A stretch of DNA of 64,000 nt from a bacterium (GCA_028716845.1 JAQUPF010000004.1:1-64000); one strand, 5' to 3'. Counted from the stretch's first letter, positions 18,132 to 27,598 are shown. Notes: generated from the sequence alone by a model not told the origin. Program-made: numbers and translations.

Positions 18132-18169
18132 ATAAGAGAAAAGGGCCGGGGAGATCTCCTCCCCGGCCC
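18132..18169 (-). terminator. Rho-independent terminator of the exported hypothetical gene
   Basis: Perfect 11-bp stem (18143-18153 with 18159-18169, GGGCCGGGGAG), 5-nt loop, followed on the minus strand by TTTTCTCTT. It lies 26 bp past the stop at 18196. Confidence 0.88.
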
Positions 18170-18195
18170 CTGTACAACCGGATGCCGATCTCGTC

Positions 18196-19281
18196 CTATT
18201 CCCCCACCTCCACGTCCGTGGACGTCAGGAGGAAGGCGTCCGCCTCGCTCCGGATCGGCTCCGCGGGGTCGAAGAAGCCCGCCTTGAGCGTGTAGGTGCC
18301 CTCCGCGAGGGCGACGCCGCCGTCAAAGATCGTGACGTCCGCCCCCAGCGGAATCGTCTGCGCCGTCCCTCCCGCGATCGGCTCCAGGCCGGCCACGGGG
18401 ACGCACGGGATGGTCAGTTCCTGGCTCCGCAGGGCCCTCTTCGCCGTCGCGGGCACGAACGACCGGATCGTGTCGTCGGGCAGGAAGGCCACCACGTAGG
18501 CCACGAAGTCCTGGTCGACCGGCGGGACGCGGATGCTGATCCTGATATTCACCAGGCCGGGGTCGAACTTCGACGGGTCGACGACGAGGGTGAACGGGTT
18601 CAGCTCGAAGGCGAGGTTGAGGGGCTTCCCTTCGTGCGGGTGGTCAGGGGGATAGACGCCCACCGTCCATGTAGCCCCGTCGTCAAAGGACTCGACCGCG
18701 TCATCGATGAGGCCGTCGGACGGCTCCGTCGTGAGCCAATTCCACTGGTTCGGCGAGTCCTCCTCGTACACGGCCTTGATGTCGAGCCAGTACACCTTCC
18801 CCTTCTCCTGCTCCCAGGGCGCGGGGAGTTTCGCCTCGTACCGGAAGACGTGGATGTAGCGCACGTCCGCCTCGGTGAGTTCGAGCCTGACGGAGGTGAC
18901 GTAGGTCTCGCTGACATCGGCGAGGAGCAGCTCCTCGTCCGCGATCATGTCTCCCGGCTCGCCGCCGGGGTCGGCCTCGTGCCAGCTCAGGATGAAATGC
19001 CTCGGCCGGATCTCGGGCGGCCCGTCGATCTCGGGGTCGTCCATCTTGTAGCCGTGGTACTCGCCCCACCAGCGCACGCTCGTGACGGCCACCCCGTCCT
19101 CGCACTCCCAGTCGTCCGCGGCGACGGTATCGATGATCGAGTCCTTCGTCGCCGAAAGGCTCCACGGGGCTTCCAGGTCGGGCGGCTGCGACACTTTCGT
19201 CAACTTCTGCCGCGCCCAGGCGGGCGCGCACAGGCAGAGCCCGATGACGACGCACGACGCGATACACACTGTTCTCTTCAT
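18196..19281 (-). CDS. Exported protein of unknown function (planctomycete-type DDWxC domain)
   Basis: 361 aa from the ATG at 19281, preceded by GAGGAG. Signal peptide 1-24 ending AWA. Residues ~30-215 carry ADDWECEDG...VRWWGEYHGYK, FILSWHEADPGG and YWLDIKAVYE...W-W-TTEPSD, a pattern I associate with exported proteins of unknown function in Planctomycetes-like bacteria (DUF7901-like, from memory). Residues ~235-361 form a beta-domain with DFVAYVVAFLPDD and YTLKAGFFDPAEP that parallels the C-terminal domain of the 4710 protein, but without a Thr-Pro linker. A strong terminator follows. No enzymatic motif is seen. Confidence 0.72.
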   Translation of the reverse strand: MKRTVCIASCVVIGLCLCAPAWARQKLTKVSQPPDLEAPWSLSATKDSIIDTVAADDWECEDGVAVTSVRWWGEYHGYKMDDPEIDGPPEIRPRHFILSWHEADPGGEPGDMIADEELLLADVSETYVTSVRLELTEADVRYIHVFRYEAKLPAPWEQEKGKVYWLDIKAVYEEDSPNQWNWLTTEPSDGLIDDAVESFDDGATWTVGVYPPDHPHEGKPLNLAFELNPFTLVVDPSKFDPGLVNIRISIRVPPVDQDFVAYVVAFLPDDTIRSFVPATAKRALRSQELTIPCVPVAGLEPIAGGTAQTIPLGADVTIFDGGVALAEGTYTLKAGFFDPAEPIRSEADAFLLTSTDVEVGE

Positions 19282-19659
19282 GCGCTCCTCCTCTCTCACG
19301 TTCCGGTTCTCTATGTCGACCGCCGGATCCGACGGGGAGCGTTCAAAACTCCGGGTTCATGATAGGACGCGACGTGGCGGGAAGGCAAGCATTGAATCTC
19401 CCGCCGGTGCCATCCCGCCGGAGCGGACAGACTGCCCGCCGCGGATCTCCACGGATTCCGCTCGGAACGCGCCCGCGGTGATCCGTCCCCATCCGCGCCC
19501 ACCCGCGCCGATTCCGCTTTACGAAGGCCGGCAATCCCTCATAAAATACCGTTGCTGCGGCGGGGGGATGCCGGTCGCCGCCGTTTCCTCGGCCGGCACG
19601 ATCTCAGCCTCGACACACGGGCGCGCCACCGCCGCCGGCCCGGATCGGGGCGGACAACG
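19282..19659. other. Gene-free gap with degenerate ATCCGCG repeat
   Basis: 378 bp between two divergent genes. 19436-19517 holds a decayed ATCCGCG/ATCCGTC repeat. TTTACG (from ~19518), 18 bp, TAAAAT (~19542) could be the histidine kinase promoter, but both boxes are imperfect. Nothing else was recognised. Confidence 0.5.
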
Positions 19660-21732
19660 ATGAAGAAGAGGGCGCGGGCGGCCGCGGCGGGAAGGGTTCT
19701 CCGGGGCGCGGCCGCGAGGCGGTCCAAACGGCCTCCCTCCCCCCGTCGGGCGGCGTCCGCCCGGCTCGCCGCCCGGTACCGCGCGCTGGTGGAGCAGATC
19801 CCCGCCATCACCTACATCGCCGCCCTCGACGAGGCGAGCACCACCCTCTTCGTGAGCCCCCAGATACGACTGCTCGGCCTCACGCAGGAGGAGTGTCGGG
19901 CGGATCCCGACTTCTGGCGGAGGCACCTGCACCCCGACGACAGGGAGCGGGTCCTGCAACAGCTCAAGCGCAACTGCACCGGCGGCCGGCCTTTCTCCAC
20001 GGAGTACCGGATGGTGGCGAAGGACGGCGGGGTGGTGTGGATTCGCGACAATGCCGTGGTGGTGGGGGACCGGGCTGGCAGACCGCTCTTCCTCCAGGGC
20101 GTCATGTTCGACATCACGAAGGACAAGAAGACGGAGGCCGAACTCTCGGATCTTCAGAAGCGGATCGAGGAGGAGCTGAACGAGCACCGGGAGCGCCTCG
20201 AGGAGACGGTGCTCCGGCGCACCATCCGCCTCGAGGAGGCGAACAGGCAGCTCCTCGAGGAGATCGCCGACCGGAAGCGGGCCGAGCGGGAGATCGAGGC
20301 GGCGGGGCGCTTCCTGTCGAGCGTCTTCGCGAGCATCCAGGACGGCATCAGCGTCCTCGACCGCTCCCTGCGGATCGTCCGCGTCAACCCCGCCATTGAG
20401 CGCTGGTACGCCCACGCCATGCCGCTCGTCGGCAGGAAATGCTACGCCGCCTATCACGGGAGGAGCCGCCGCTGTGCAGTCTGCCCCACCGCCCGGACGC
20501 TCGCGAACGGGAAGGTCGCCTACGAGATCGTCCCGCGCCGCGGCCGCGGCGGCATCGTCACCGGCTGGCTCGGCCTCTACAGCTTCCCGCTCATCGACGA
20601 GCGGACCGGCGGGATGACGGGCGTCATCGAGTACGTCCGCGACATCACCGATGAGCGGTTCGCGGCCGAATCGCTCCGTGAATCCGAGGGGAAATACCGG
20701 GCCCTCATGGAGGACGCCGGCGACGCGATCCTGATCGCGGACACGGACGGGAACCTGATCGAGGCGAACAGGAAGGCGGAGGAGATGCTCGGCTATTCGA
20801 GGGGCGAACTCGCGGGGATGCATCTCACGCGCCTCCAACCCCCCGCCGCGCGGGCGCGGGCGAAGACCGAGTTCGAGCGCATCATGCGGCGGGGAGAGGG
20901 CGTTGCCGTTGACATCCCTGTCGCGCGGAAGGACGGCGCGGTCATCCCCGTGGACATCAGCGGGAGCGTCGTCGCGTACGGCGGCCGGAAGGTCCTCCAC
21001 GCCTCCCTCAGGGACATTTCGGACCGGAAGCAGGTCGAGGCGATGAAGGACAGCCTTGTTCGGAACGTCTCCCACGAGCTGAAGGCGCCGATCGCCATGA
21101 TGGAGATGGCCCTCGCCGCGGGCGGGCGGGCGCTCGCCGCGGGGGACGCCGCCGCCGCGACCGACGCCTGGCGCATCGCCGAGCGGAACCTGAAGACGCT
21201 CGGCAGGGACGTGCGCACCATCCTCCAGTCGTTCGCGCTGTCGGCGCGGCGGCCGGCGCTCAGGAAGGCCCGCCTCTCCCTCCGCGCGGCGGCCAGGGGG
21301 ATCATCGCCGACCTCCGGCCCGCGATCGACGAGCGGCGGCTCGCCGTGCGTGTCCGCATCGCCCCGGGCGCGGACTCGATTTGCGCCGATCGGGGGCTCA
21401 TCCACACGCTCCTCTTCAACATCCTCGACAACGCGGTGAAGTTCACGAGGCGCGGTCGTATCGCGCTCTCGGCGCGGGCGGGCCCGGAATGGCTCGTCCT
21501 GACCGTCAGGGACACCGGCCGCGGCATCGCCGCCGAACACACGGGGGCCCTGTTCGAACGGTTCTACAAGGAGGACCCGGGGACGCGGGGCACCGGTCTC
21601 GGCCTGCCGATCTGCAGGGAGATCGCCGCGCTCTACGGCGGGGAGGTCGCGGTCGCGTCGCGGGGCCCCGGGAAGGGGACAACCGTGACCGTGCGGCTCC
21701 CGGCCCGGCTGCTCGGGAGGAAGCGGCGGTGA
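19660..21732 (+). CDS. Cytosolic PAS-domain sensor histidine kinase
   Basis: 690 aa starting at ATG 19660. There is no membrane segment. The basic N-terminus (~50 residues) leads to a first PAS domain (PAS_3-like with FWRRHLHPDDRERV), a coiled-coil (KRIEEELNEHRERLEETVLRR is part of it), a second PAS with a Cys-containing loop (GRKCYAAYHGRSRRCAVCPTA), a third PAS (DAILIADTDGNLIEANRKAEEMLG), then the H-box VRNVSHELKAPI and an ATPase domain with N-box LFNILDNAVKF, G1 DTGRGI and G2 GTGLGL. The CPTA cysteine pair is typical of redox- or metal-responsive PAS domains. GTGA overlap with the response regulator shows they form a pair. Confidence 0.9.
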   Translation: MKKRARAAAAGRVLRGAAARRSKRPPSPRRAASARLAARYRALVEQIPAITYIAALDEASTTLFVSPQIRLLGLTQEECRADPDFWRRHLHPDDRERVLQQLKRNCTGGRPFSTEYRMVAKDGGVVWIRDNAVVVGDRAGRPLFLQGVMFDITKDKKTEAELSDLQKRIEEELNEHRERLEETVLRRTIRLEEANRQLLEEIADRKRAEREIEAAGRFLSSVFASIQDGISVLDRSLRIVRVNPAIERWYAHAMPLVGRKCYAAYHGRSRRCAVCPTARTLANGKVAYEIVPRRGRGGIVTGWLGLYSFPLIDERTGGMTGVIEYVRDITDERFAAESLRESEGKYRALMEDAGDAILIADTDGNLIEANRKAEEMLGYSRGELAGMHLTRLQPPAARARAKTEFERIMRRGEGVAVDIPVARKDGAVIPVDISGSVVAYGGRKVLHASLRDISDRKQVEAMKDSLVRNVSHELKAPIAMMEMALAAGGRALAAGDAAAATDAWRIAERNLKTLGRDVRTILQSFALSARRPALRKARLSLRAAARGIIADLRPAIDERRLAVRVRIAPGADSICADRGLIHTLLFNILDNAVKFTRRGRIALSARAGPEWLVLTVRDTGRGIAAEHTGALFERFYKEDPGTRGTGLGLPICREIAALYGGEVAVASRGPGKGTTVTVRLPARLLGRKRR

Positions 21733-22133
21733 AGCGCATCCTCGTCGTGGACGACGATCCGGACATGCGCGCGCTCTACCGCCACATGCTCGGCGGGAGG
21801 GGCCGCCGCTTCGCCGTCAGCGCCGCCGCCCATCCGGCGGCCGCCGTCGGGATGCTCCGTCGGGAGAGGTTCGACCTCGTCATCTCGGACATCATCATGG
21901 AGCGGACGTCCGGAGAATCGTTCGTCGCCCGCCTGCGCCGCGACAGGCCGCACGGGGGCATTCCGATCCTCATCGTCACCGTCCTCGGGAGGGAAACGCT
22001 CCCCCGCATGGGTGATATCCGCGGCATCCACTACCTCCAGAAACCGGTGACGAGGGAGGCGCTCCGCCGGAAGATCTCGGCCATTCTCCGGGCGGGCGGA
22101 CGCGGGGGGGAGGCCCGGACGCGGCGCCGGTGA
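21729..22133 (+). CDS. Single-domain response regulator
   Basis: 134 aa, GTG start overlapping the kinase stop (GTGA, 21729-21732). Receiver features: acidic pair VVDDDPD, phosphoacceptor Asp in DLVISDIIM, Thr in ILIVTV and Lys in LQKPV. After the receiver only a basic tail ([10 protein letters not shown]) remains, so there is no DNA-binding output; it probably signals by protein contact or in a phosphorelay. Its stop overlaps an in-frame upstream ATG of the next gene, but the likely ComM start is 69 bp further on. Confidence 0.9.
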   Translation: MKRILVVDDDPDMRALYRHMLGGRGRRFAVSAAAHPAAAVGMLRRERFDLVISDIIMERTSGESFVARLRRDRPHGGIPILIVTVLGRETLPRMGDIRGIHYLQKPVTREALRRKISAILRAGGRGGEARTRRR

Positions 22134-22201
22134 ATTTTTCCGGAATAATTCTCCCGCCCGCCTCGTCTTATATGGTGAGGGGACGAGCGGAGGGAGACCC
22201 G

Positions 22202-23734
22202 GTGCTCGCGAAGGTGTATTCAGGCGCCGTCCACGGTGTGGAGGCGTACCCGGTCGAGGCGGAGATCGACGTCGGCGGAGGCCTCCCCGCCGTCGTCGTC
22301 GTGGGGCTCCCTGACGCGGCGGTGCGGGAGTCGCGCGACCGGGTCAGGGCCGCGCTCCAGAACTCCGGCTTCCTCTTTCCCGAGGGCCGCCTCACCGTCA
22401 ACCTCGCCCCGGCAGAGTTGAAGAAGGAGGGCCCGGGCTTCGACCTCCCCATCGCCCTCGGGATCCTCGCCGCCGCCGGCCAGCTCCCGGCGGGCCGCCT
22501 GGACGATTTCTCGATCCTCGGCGAACTGGCGCTCGACGGGAGCGTCCGCGGCGTCCGCGGCGTCCTCCCGATCGCCCTCGCGGCGCGGGGCGGGGGGAGG
22601 AAGGGGATCATCGTCCCCGCGGACAACGCCTCCGAGGCGGCGGTCGTGGCGGGACTCGACGTCCGCCCGGTGGACTGCCTCGTCGCCGCCGTGCGGTTCC
22701 TGGCCGGGGAGGCGGAGATCGACCCGGTGCGGATCGACGTCGAGGAGGTGTTCGGGAACGCGGCGCCCGCCGCGGCGGATTTCGCGGACGTCCGGGGGCA
22801 GGCCTACGCCAAGCGGGCGCTCGAGGTCGCCGCCGCCGGCGGGCACAACATCCTCATGATCGGCCCCCCCGGCTCCGGCAAGACGATGCTCGCCCGCCGC
22901 CTGCCGACGATCATCCCCGAGATGTCGCTCGAGGAGGCGCTCGAGACGACGAAGATCCACTCCATCGCCGGCGTCCTCGAGCCCGGCATCCCGCTCGTGA
23001 CGGCCCGGCCGTTCCGGAACCCTCACCACTCCGTATCGGACGCGGGGCTCATCGGCGGGGGCGCCCACCCCCGCCCGGGCGAGGCGAGCCTCGCCCACAA
23101 CGGCACGCTCTTCCTCGACGAACTTCCCGAGTTCAGGCGCAACGTCCTCGAGCTCCTCCGGCAGCCGATCGAGGACGGCCGCGTGCACATCTCGCGTGCC
23201 ATCGGCACCATCACCTACCCCGCCCGGTTCATCCTCGCCGCCGCGATGAACCCGTGCCCGTGCGGATATTTCACGGACCCGCGGCGGTCGTGCCGCTGCA
23301 CGCCGGGCCTGATCCAGCGCTACATGTCGAGGATCTCCGGGCCGCTCCTCGACCGGATCGACATCCACGTGGAGGTCCCCGCCGTGCGGTACCGCGAGCT
23401 CGCCGGCGGGCCGACCGGCGAGACCTCCGCGGCGATGCGGGCACGTGTTTCCGCCGCCCGGCGGCGGCAGGCCGGGCGCTTCGCGGGCGAGCGGACATCC
23501 TGCAACGCCCGCATGACCCACCGGCAGATCCGCCGCCACTGCCTCCCCGACGAAACCGGCAGGGAGCTCCTCAAGTCGGCGATGACGGAGCTGGGCCTCT
23601 CCGCCCGGGCCTACGACCGCGTCCTCAAGGTCTCCCGCACCATCGCCGACCTCGAGGGAAAGGAGGATATCGAGCCGGCGCACATCTCCGAGGCGATCCA
23701 GTACCGCGCCCTCGACCGGCAGCTGTGGGCATAA
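22202..23734 (+). CDS. comM: ComM/YifB-family AAA+ ATPase (Mg-chelatase-like)
   Basis: 510 aa with a GTG start at 22202 (GGAGGGAG 6 nt upstream), matching the family N-terminus [18 protein letters not shown]; an ATG at 22130 would add an unrelated stretch. Residues 1-~175 are the LonB-protease-like ChlI N-domain ([17 protein letters not shown]), then Walker A GPPGSGKT, Walker [10 protein letters not shown], sensor-1 [10 protein letters not shown] with its Cys cluster (CPCG...CRC), and the Mg-chelatase C-domain. In naturally competent bacteria ComM is a hexameric helicase that extends branch migration during transformation. The family is widespread in non-competent bacteria, so competence should not be assumed. 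Confidence 0.93.
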   Translation: MLAKVYSGAVHGVEAYPVEAEIDVGGGLPAVVVVGLPDAAVRESRDRVRAALQNSGFLFPEGRLTVNLAPAELKKEGPGFDLPIALGILAAAGQLPAGRLDDFSILGELALDGSVRGVRGVLPIALAARGGGRKGIIVPADNASEAAVVAGLDVRPVDCLVAAVRFLAGEAEIDPVRIDVEEVFGNAAPAAADFADVRGQAYAKRALEVAAAGGHNILMIGPPGSGKTMLARRLPTIIPEMSLEEALETTKIHSIAGVLEPGIPLVTARPFRNPHHSVSDAGLIGGGAHPRPGEASLAHNGTLFLDELPEFRRNVLELLRQPIEDGRVHISRAIGTITYPARFILAAAMNPCPCGYFTDPRRSCRCTPGLIQRYMSRISGPLLDRIDIHVEVPAVRYRELAGGPTGETSAAMRARVSAARRRQAGRFAGERTSCNARMTHRQIRRHCLPDETGRELLKSAMTELGLSARAYDRVLKVSRTIADLEGKEDIEPAHISEAIQYRALDRQLWA

Positions 23735-23811
23735 GGCGCGGACGGAGCGGTGCCCGGCGGAGCGACCTGTCTGAGGCGGACAGATGGATTGAAGAATCGA
23801 CTGGACACACC

Positions 23812-23852
23812 TTGACGGACGAAAATCACATGTATATACTACGGGATATACT
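23812..23852 (+). promoter_or_regulatory. vapBC promoter with overlapping palindromic operator
   Basis: TTGACG (23812-23817), 17-bp spacer, TATACT (23835-23840). A perfect inverted repeat GTATAT-N8-ATATAC (23832-23837 and 23846-23851) covers the -10 box. VapB-type antitoxins commonly bind such palindromes to repress their own operon. Confidence 0.8.
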
Positions 23853-23870
23853 TTGGAAAGGGGGTGCGCA

Positions 23871-24098
23871 ATGAAGACCGCTCGCCTGTTCAGGAACGGC
23901 AGCAGCCAGGCGGTGCGCCTGCCGAAAGAGTGCCGATTCCGGGGCAGGGAGGTGTACATCCACAAGATCGAAGGCGCCGTCATGCTCATCGCCCGAGACG
24001 ATCCGTGGGCATCTCTGTTCGGCAGTCTGGAGCGCTTTTCCCATGATTTCATGGCCGAGAGGAACCAACCTCCGACGCAGGCGCGGAAGGGCCGCTGA
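23871..24098 (+). CDS. vapB: VapB-type antitoxin (AbrB/MazE-like swapped-hairpin)
   Basis: 75 aa from ATG 23871 (AAGGGGG upstream). The N-terminal LFRNGSSQAVRLPKECRF is the classical AbrB/SpoVT fold entry of VagC/VapB antitoxins, which binds DNA. The C-terminal half (PWASLFGSLERFSHDFMAER) is the toxin-wrapping region. The stop overlaps the vapC start (ATGA at 24095-24098 region), so the pair is translationally coupled. A palindrome over the promoter fits autoregulation. Confidence 0.9.
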   Translation: MKTARLFRNGSSQAVRLPKECRFRGREVYIHKIEGAVMLIARDDPWASLFGSLERFSHDFMAERNQPPTQARKGR

Positions 24099-24499
24099 TG
24101 AAGTACATGCTCGACACGGACATGTGCGTCCTGTTGATCAGGGAGAGACCGGAATGCGTCCTCCGGCGTCTCCGGCGCACGAGTGTGTCCGACCTGTGCA
24201 TATCGGCCATCACCCTGAGCGAACTCGAATACGGCGTCAGCAGGAGCTCCCGGCCCAAACAGAACACGATGGCGCTCGCGGCGTTTCTCGCCCCCCTCCA
24301 GGTGGCCCCGTATGATGACATGGCGGCCCGGGAGTACGGCAGCCTCCGGGCGTTCCTGGAGCGGCGGGGGACACCCATCGGTTCCCTCGACATGCTCATC
24401 GCCGCGCATGCGCGTGCGCTCGACTGCGCTCTTGTCACGCACAACGAGGGAGAGTTCAGCAGAGTGCCCCAGCTGCGCCTGCGGGACTGGTCGAGGTAA
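24098..24499 (+). CDS. vapC: VapC-type PIN-domain ribonuclease toxin
   Basis: 133 aa. PIN-domain acidic residues are visible: D6 in MLDTD, E in TLSELEYG, D in GSLDMLIAAHA, and the last N/E in VTHNEGEF. VapC toxins cleave tRNA or rRNA in a Mg-dependent way and are held by VapB. Full length, with no frameshift, so the module looks functional. Confidence 0.92.
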   Translation: MKYMLDTDMCVLLIRERPECVLRRLRRTSVSDLCISAITLSELEYGVSRSSRPKQNTMALAAFLAPLQVAPYDDMAAREYGSLRAFLERRGTPIGSLDMLIAAHARALDCALVTHNEGEFSRVPQLRLRDWSR

Positions 24500-24569
24500 T
24501 CCGTCGAAACGGGTGGGTTGTTGTTCCTCAAAGGGGCAGCCATATCGGACTGCACAAGCGGGAGGAACC

Positions 24570-25523
24570 ATGATTGCGACACGCGCGCACGCGTTTCTGT
24601 TGGCCGCCGTTCTCACCGCCACGGCCGCGGCGCCCGCCGGCGCGGCGGAGGCCGCGGACACGCTCTGTTTCGTCCAGTTCCACCACCCGGGCGACGAGCA
24701 CGAGCCGGACACCCCCACGGGGCGCACGTGGAACCGGGGGGACCACCGCAGGAAGTTCCTGCTCCAGCGCGCGGTCTCCCTCGCCGCCCCCGGCGCCGCG
24801 CCGACGGAGGGGGAGGTGGTCTTCTGGGCGGAGTGGGAGCCGCCCTCGCTGCTCCTCGGGAGGTTCGAGAAGCCCGCGGGGGACGAGCCCCGCTTCCTCT
24901 TCCGCCCCGTGCAGGGGGAGTTCAGGAAGGCCGATCCGCCGTACCAGAACACCGACCCGTTCGTGTTCGGGGGGCCGTTCCTCTACGGCAACTGCAAGCA
25001 GCACACGAGGAAGGGACGGCCGACCGACCTCCGGTCGCTGAAGGAGGGCTCGGTGATCCTCTTCGGCTCGAACAGGGGCGGGTCGCGCTTCGTCCTCGAC
25101 ACCGTCTTCGTCGTGGACGGCTGGACGCCCTACACCAACGCCGACTACGCCGGGACGCTCAAGGGAAAGGTGCCGCCGGAGTATTTCGACATCACCCTCC
25201 ACCCGATCGCGCACGACGCCGCCACCGGCGCGGAGCCCCCCCGATCCTACCGGCTCTACACGGGGGCGACGCCGGAGAGACCGTACCGGGGGATGTTCAG
25301 CTACTTCCCCTGCAGGCCGTTCCGGGAGGGGGATCCGCGCGGTTTCGCGAGGCCCGTGATCCGGCTCCCCGGCATCGTCGACGACGAGCTCAGGGGCTGG
25401 CAGCGGATGAACCCGCAGGAGGACATCGAATCGGTGGTGAAACTCTGGCACGAGGTCACGCGCCAGGTGCTGAAGCAGGGGCTCTCCCTGGGCGTCCGGG
25501 CTGAGATGCCGGGGAAGCCGTAG
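24570..25523 (+). CDS. Exported conserved hypothetical protein
   Basis: 317 aa. GGGAGGAACC directly before the ATG is a near-perfect ribosome binding site. Residues 1-26 form a signal peptide (LLAAVLTATAAAPAGA). The mature part starts CFVQFHHPGDEHEPD and has EWEPPSLLLGRF, YQNTDPFVFGG, GSVILFGSNRGG and LDTVFVVDGW. From memory this resembles a soluble hypothetical family that starts directly with the FQFHHPGDEH strand and has no signal peptide, so an exported version is odd. It has a single close cysteine pair and no recognised catalytic motif. It sits alone after vapBC. Confidence 0.7.
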   Translation: MIATRAHAFLLAAVLTATAAAPAGAAEAADTLCFVQFHHPGDEHEPDTPTGRTWNRGDHRRKFLLQRAVSLAAPGAAPTEGEVVFWAEWEPPSLLLGRFEKPAGDEPRFLFRPVQGEFRKADPPYQNTDPFVFGGPFLYGNCKQHTRKGRPTDLRSLKEGSVILFGSNRGGSRFVLDTVFVVDGWTPYTNADYAGTLKGKVPPEYFDITLHPIAHDAATGAEPPRSYRLYTGATPERPYRGMFSYFPCRPFREGDPRGFARPVIRLPGIVDDELRGWQRMNPQEDIESVVKLWHEVTRQVLKQGLSLGVRAEMPGKP

Positions 25524-25652
25524 CCGATCCGCCTCCGCGCTCCCTCGCGCGATCCGATTTCCCGTCGCGGCCGGGTTCTTCCTCCCCCGGGAAAGCGCGG
25601 CGCCCGCCGGGCAGTCGGGAGGGGATGTCGCCGTCTCAGAGTCTGATCATCT

Positions 25653-27389
25653 TTAGAAGGCCGCGGAGGGGAGAGAAGAACCGTGCGATTGCACCTCTGC
25701 TGGCACGGTATATCGGAATTGATGGTTCGGGGGGGCGGCATATTCCACTTTCAACGCCCGGGCGGCATAGGTATCGATCTTCTCAACACCCGACACACCC
25801 TCCTTGCCGGCGAGGAATTCCTCTATCCGGCCATAGTCAGGCAGGGATTGCTCGTAATCATACGCGTTCGATCCCGACAACAGGTACCACTGGGTGAAAG
25901 CGCCTCCGGAATCCTTTTCAGCGGCTCTGAAGGCGTCCTCGATCTCTTCCGGCCAGTTCTGCCTGTCAACCCAAATGACCAGATTGCCGAAGCGGATCCG
26001 GTGAGGCGGGATTCTCTCTCTCAGGGAGGGGGCGGAGAAGAAGTAATGATGCTTGAACACATAGCGTGTCTTCAGATCCGCATAGAGGTAGGCAGGGGTG
26101 GCGGAAGATGCAGACGCATTTTCGATCCGAGCCACGAGTCCGCGCACATCGGCTCTGTCGAATTTCACTGATCGCAGGCGGAGGATGCTCAAGAGGCTCG
26201 ATATGAGGAGGAAGGCAATGACGAGACCCGCCACGCGGCCCCTCCAGGAATCGGGTGTCGCTCCGGTGGCGGCAGCGGGACATCGAGCGCAGATTGCGAA
26301 CGAGAGGATGAGGAACGGGCTCAGGAAGATGTTCTGCCTGACCGGCCCCAGAGGGAAGAGGCCCTTGATCGAGAGGAACGAACATACGGTCATGAGGTAG
26401 ACGAAGCCCGACAGAACCCAGAGACGTGGGAGGTTTCTGTTTTTCCACTCCCGCACCAGCGCATGACAAACCAGAACAATGAAAAATAGGAACAGCACGG
26501 CGAGGATCACCCCCCGCGGAGTGCGGATATATACCGGCATTCCGGAAAGCTGCCAGGAGATCATGCCCGCGAGGAGCTCGACGAACCGCGCGGCGAATTC
26601 CCCCATCCCCCTCTCCCAAGAGGGCCTCAGATACGGGAGATACCAGATCATTGAGCCTCCCCGCTGAAAATGATTCTGCTGGTGCGTGAGCGCGAAGGCG
26701 ATTGCGAGAAGAGGGATAACGGCGAAGAACCAGAGCGTACCCGCCTTGCCGCGCCATCGCAGTCTTGTATCCGACAGTATGCGGAGGAAGATGGTGGCGT
26801 ACAGAAATGGCAGGAGGAGCCAGAAGCCATAGATCGAAAAGCATCCCGCGAACACGGCGGCGCACAGCGCCCCGTACCGCACGGTGCCGCCGTGCTTGTC
26901 TCTCAACATGCGGACTGTCAGGAAAATGACGAGCGACGTGCAGGCAAGATTGAGGGAGTACGCCTTCAGGTCGAGGGAATAGTATACCCATGGAAGAGAC
27001 AGGCTGCACAGTGCGGCCACGAGCAGGGCCCCCGCCCTCCGCAGACCGAGTGCGAGAGCACTCCCGTACATCAGCGACATTGCAACAATGCCCAGGAGGC
27101 ACGGGAGAAGCCGGAGCCATGCGATGGAGTCGCCGGCCTTCGACCAGTAGTGGAGCATGACTGTCATCAGCGGTGGTTCCAAATTCATCGGCTCGTTGAG
27201 TCGAATCGTGTCCATAAGGGGATGTGTGCTCATGGTCATGTCATGTATGGGGATTCCCTTTGCCACCCAGAATTGCTTCCCCTCGTCGTACCACAGGTCC
27301 CCCCCATCAAGTGAAACCAGCCTGAACAGGACCCCCCCGAGGATGGCGACCAGTAGAACGGCCCGCACGATTTTATCTTCATTCATCAT
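25653..27389 (-). CDS. GT39/PMT-like integral membrane glycosyltransferase
   Basis: 578 aa from the second of several clustered ATGs (27401 is an alternative start). The N-terminal membrane segment is followed by DGGDLWYDEGKQFW, the Asp-Glu motif of dolichyl- or polyprenyl-phosphate-sugar transferases of the GT39/ArnT class, then about ten hydrophobic segments. A soluble C-terminal region of ~170 residues follows (KTRYVFKHHYFF...VWVDRQNW-like). Such enzymes move a sugar from a lipid-phosphate carrier to proteins or lipids on the outer face of the membrane. It is immediately upstream, but divergent, of the block of exported GW-tail proteins, so O-glycosylation of their Ser/Thr-rich regions is an attractive but unproven role. 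Confidence 0.82.
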   Translation of the reverse strand: MMNEDKIVRAVLLVAILGGVLFRLVSLDGGDLWYDEGKQFWVAKGIPIHDMTMSTHPLMDTIRLNEPMNLEPPLMTVMLHYWSKAGDSIAWLRLLPCLLGIVAMSLMYGSALALGLRRAGALLVAALCSLSLPWVYYSLDLKAYSLNLACTSLVIFLTVRMLRDKHGGTVRYGALCAAVFAGCFSIYGFWLLLPFLYATIFLRILSDTRLRWRGKAGTLWFFAVIPLLAIAFALTHQQNHFQRGGSMIWYLPYLRPSWERGMGEFAARFVELLAGMISWQLSGMPVYIRTPRGVILAVLFLFFIVLVCHALVREWKNRNLPRLWVLSGFVYLMTVCSFLSIKGLFPLGPVRQNIFLSPFLILSFAICARCPAAATGATPDSWRGRVAGLVIAFLLISSLLSILRLRSVKFDRADVRGLVARIENASASSATPAYLYADLKTRYVFKHHYFFSAPSLRERIPPHRIRFGNLVIWVDRQNWPEEIEDAFRAAEKDSGGAFTQWYLLSGSNAYDYEQSLPDYGRIEEFLAGKEGVSGVEKIDTYAARALKVEYAAPPNHQFRYTVPAEVQSHGSSLPSAAF

Positions 27390-27598
27390 CGCCCCCGGCA
27401 TTCTTGAAGCGTCGTCGAACCTCGAGACACCATGACCGCCGCGAGGCGCGCAACGGGGGTCAATCCTCAGAAAGGATGTCGCACGCGTTTCCGGTTTTCT
27501 AATGTCACCCTCGGCGATTCCACGTCAGGACACACCCTGCAATATGGGCAAGCGCCTGATCCGGCATTATAGTCAGAGGCCTTGCTCGCTTGCAACAT

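Noticed and set aside
22202-23734. Evidence for natural competence from comM plus the ComEC-like protein at 28785
   Set aside because: ComM/YifB is widespread in non-competent bacteria and the 28785 protein is secreted, lacking the ComEC channel. No other com or pil genes are in the window.
22220-24952. 910-residue open frame on the minus strand across comM and vapBC
   Set aside because: It is opposite well-recognised plus-strand genes, is full of Arg/Pro/Gly/Ala from GC-rich third positions and shows no domain. It is a composition shadow.
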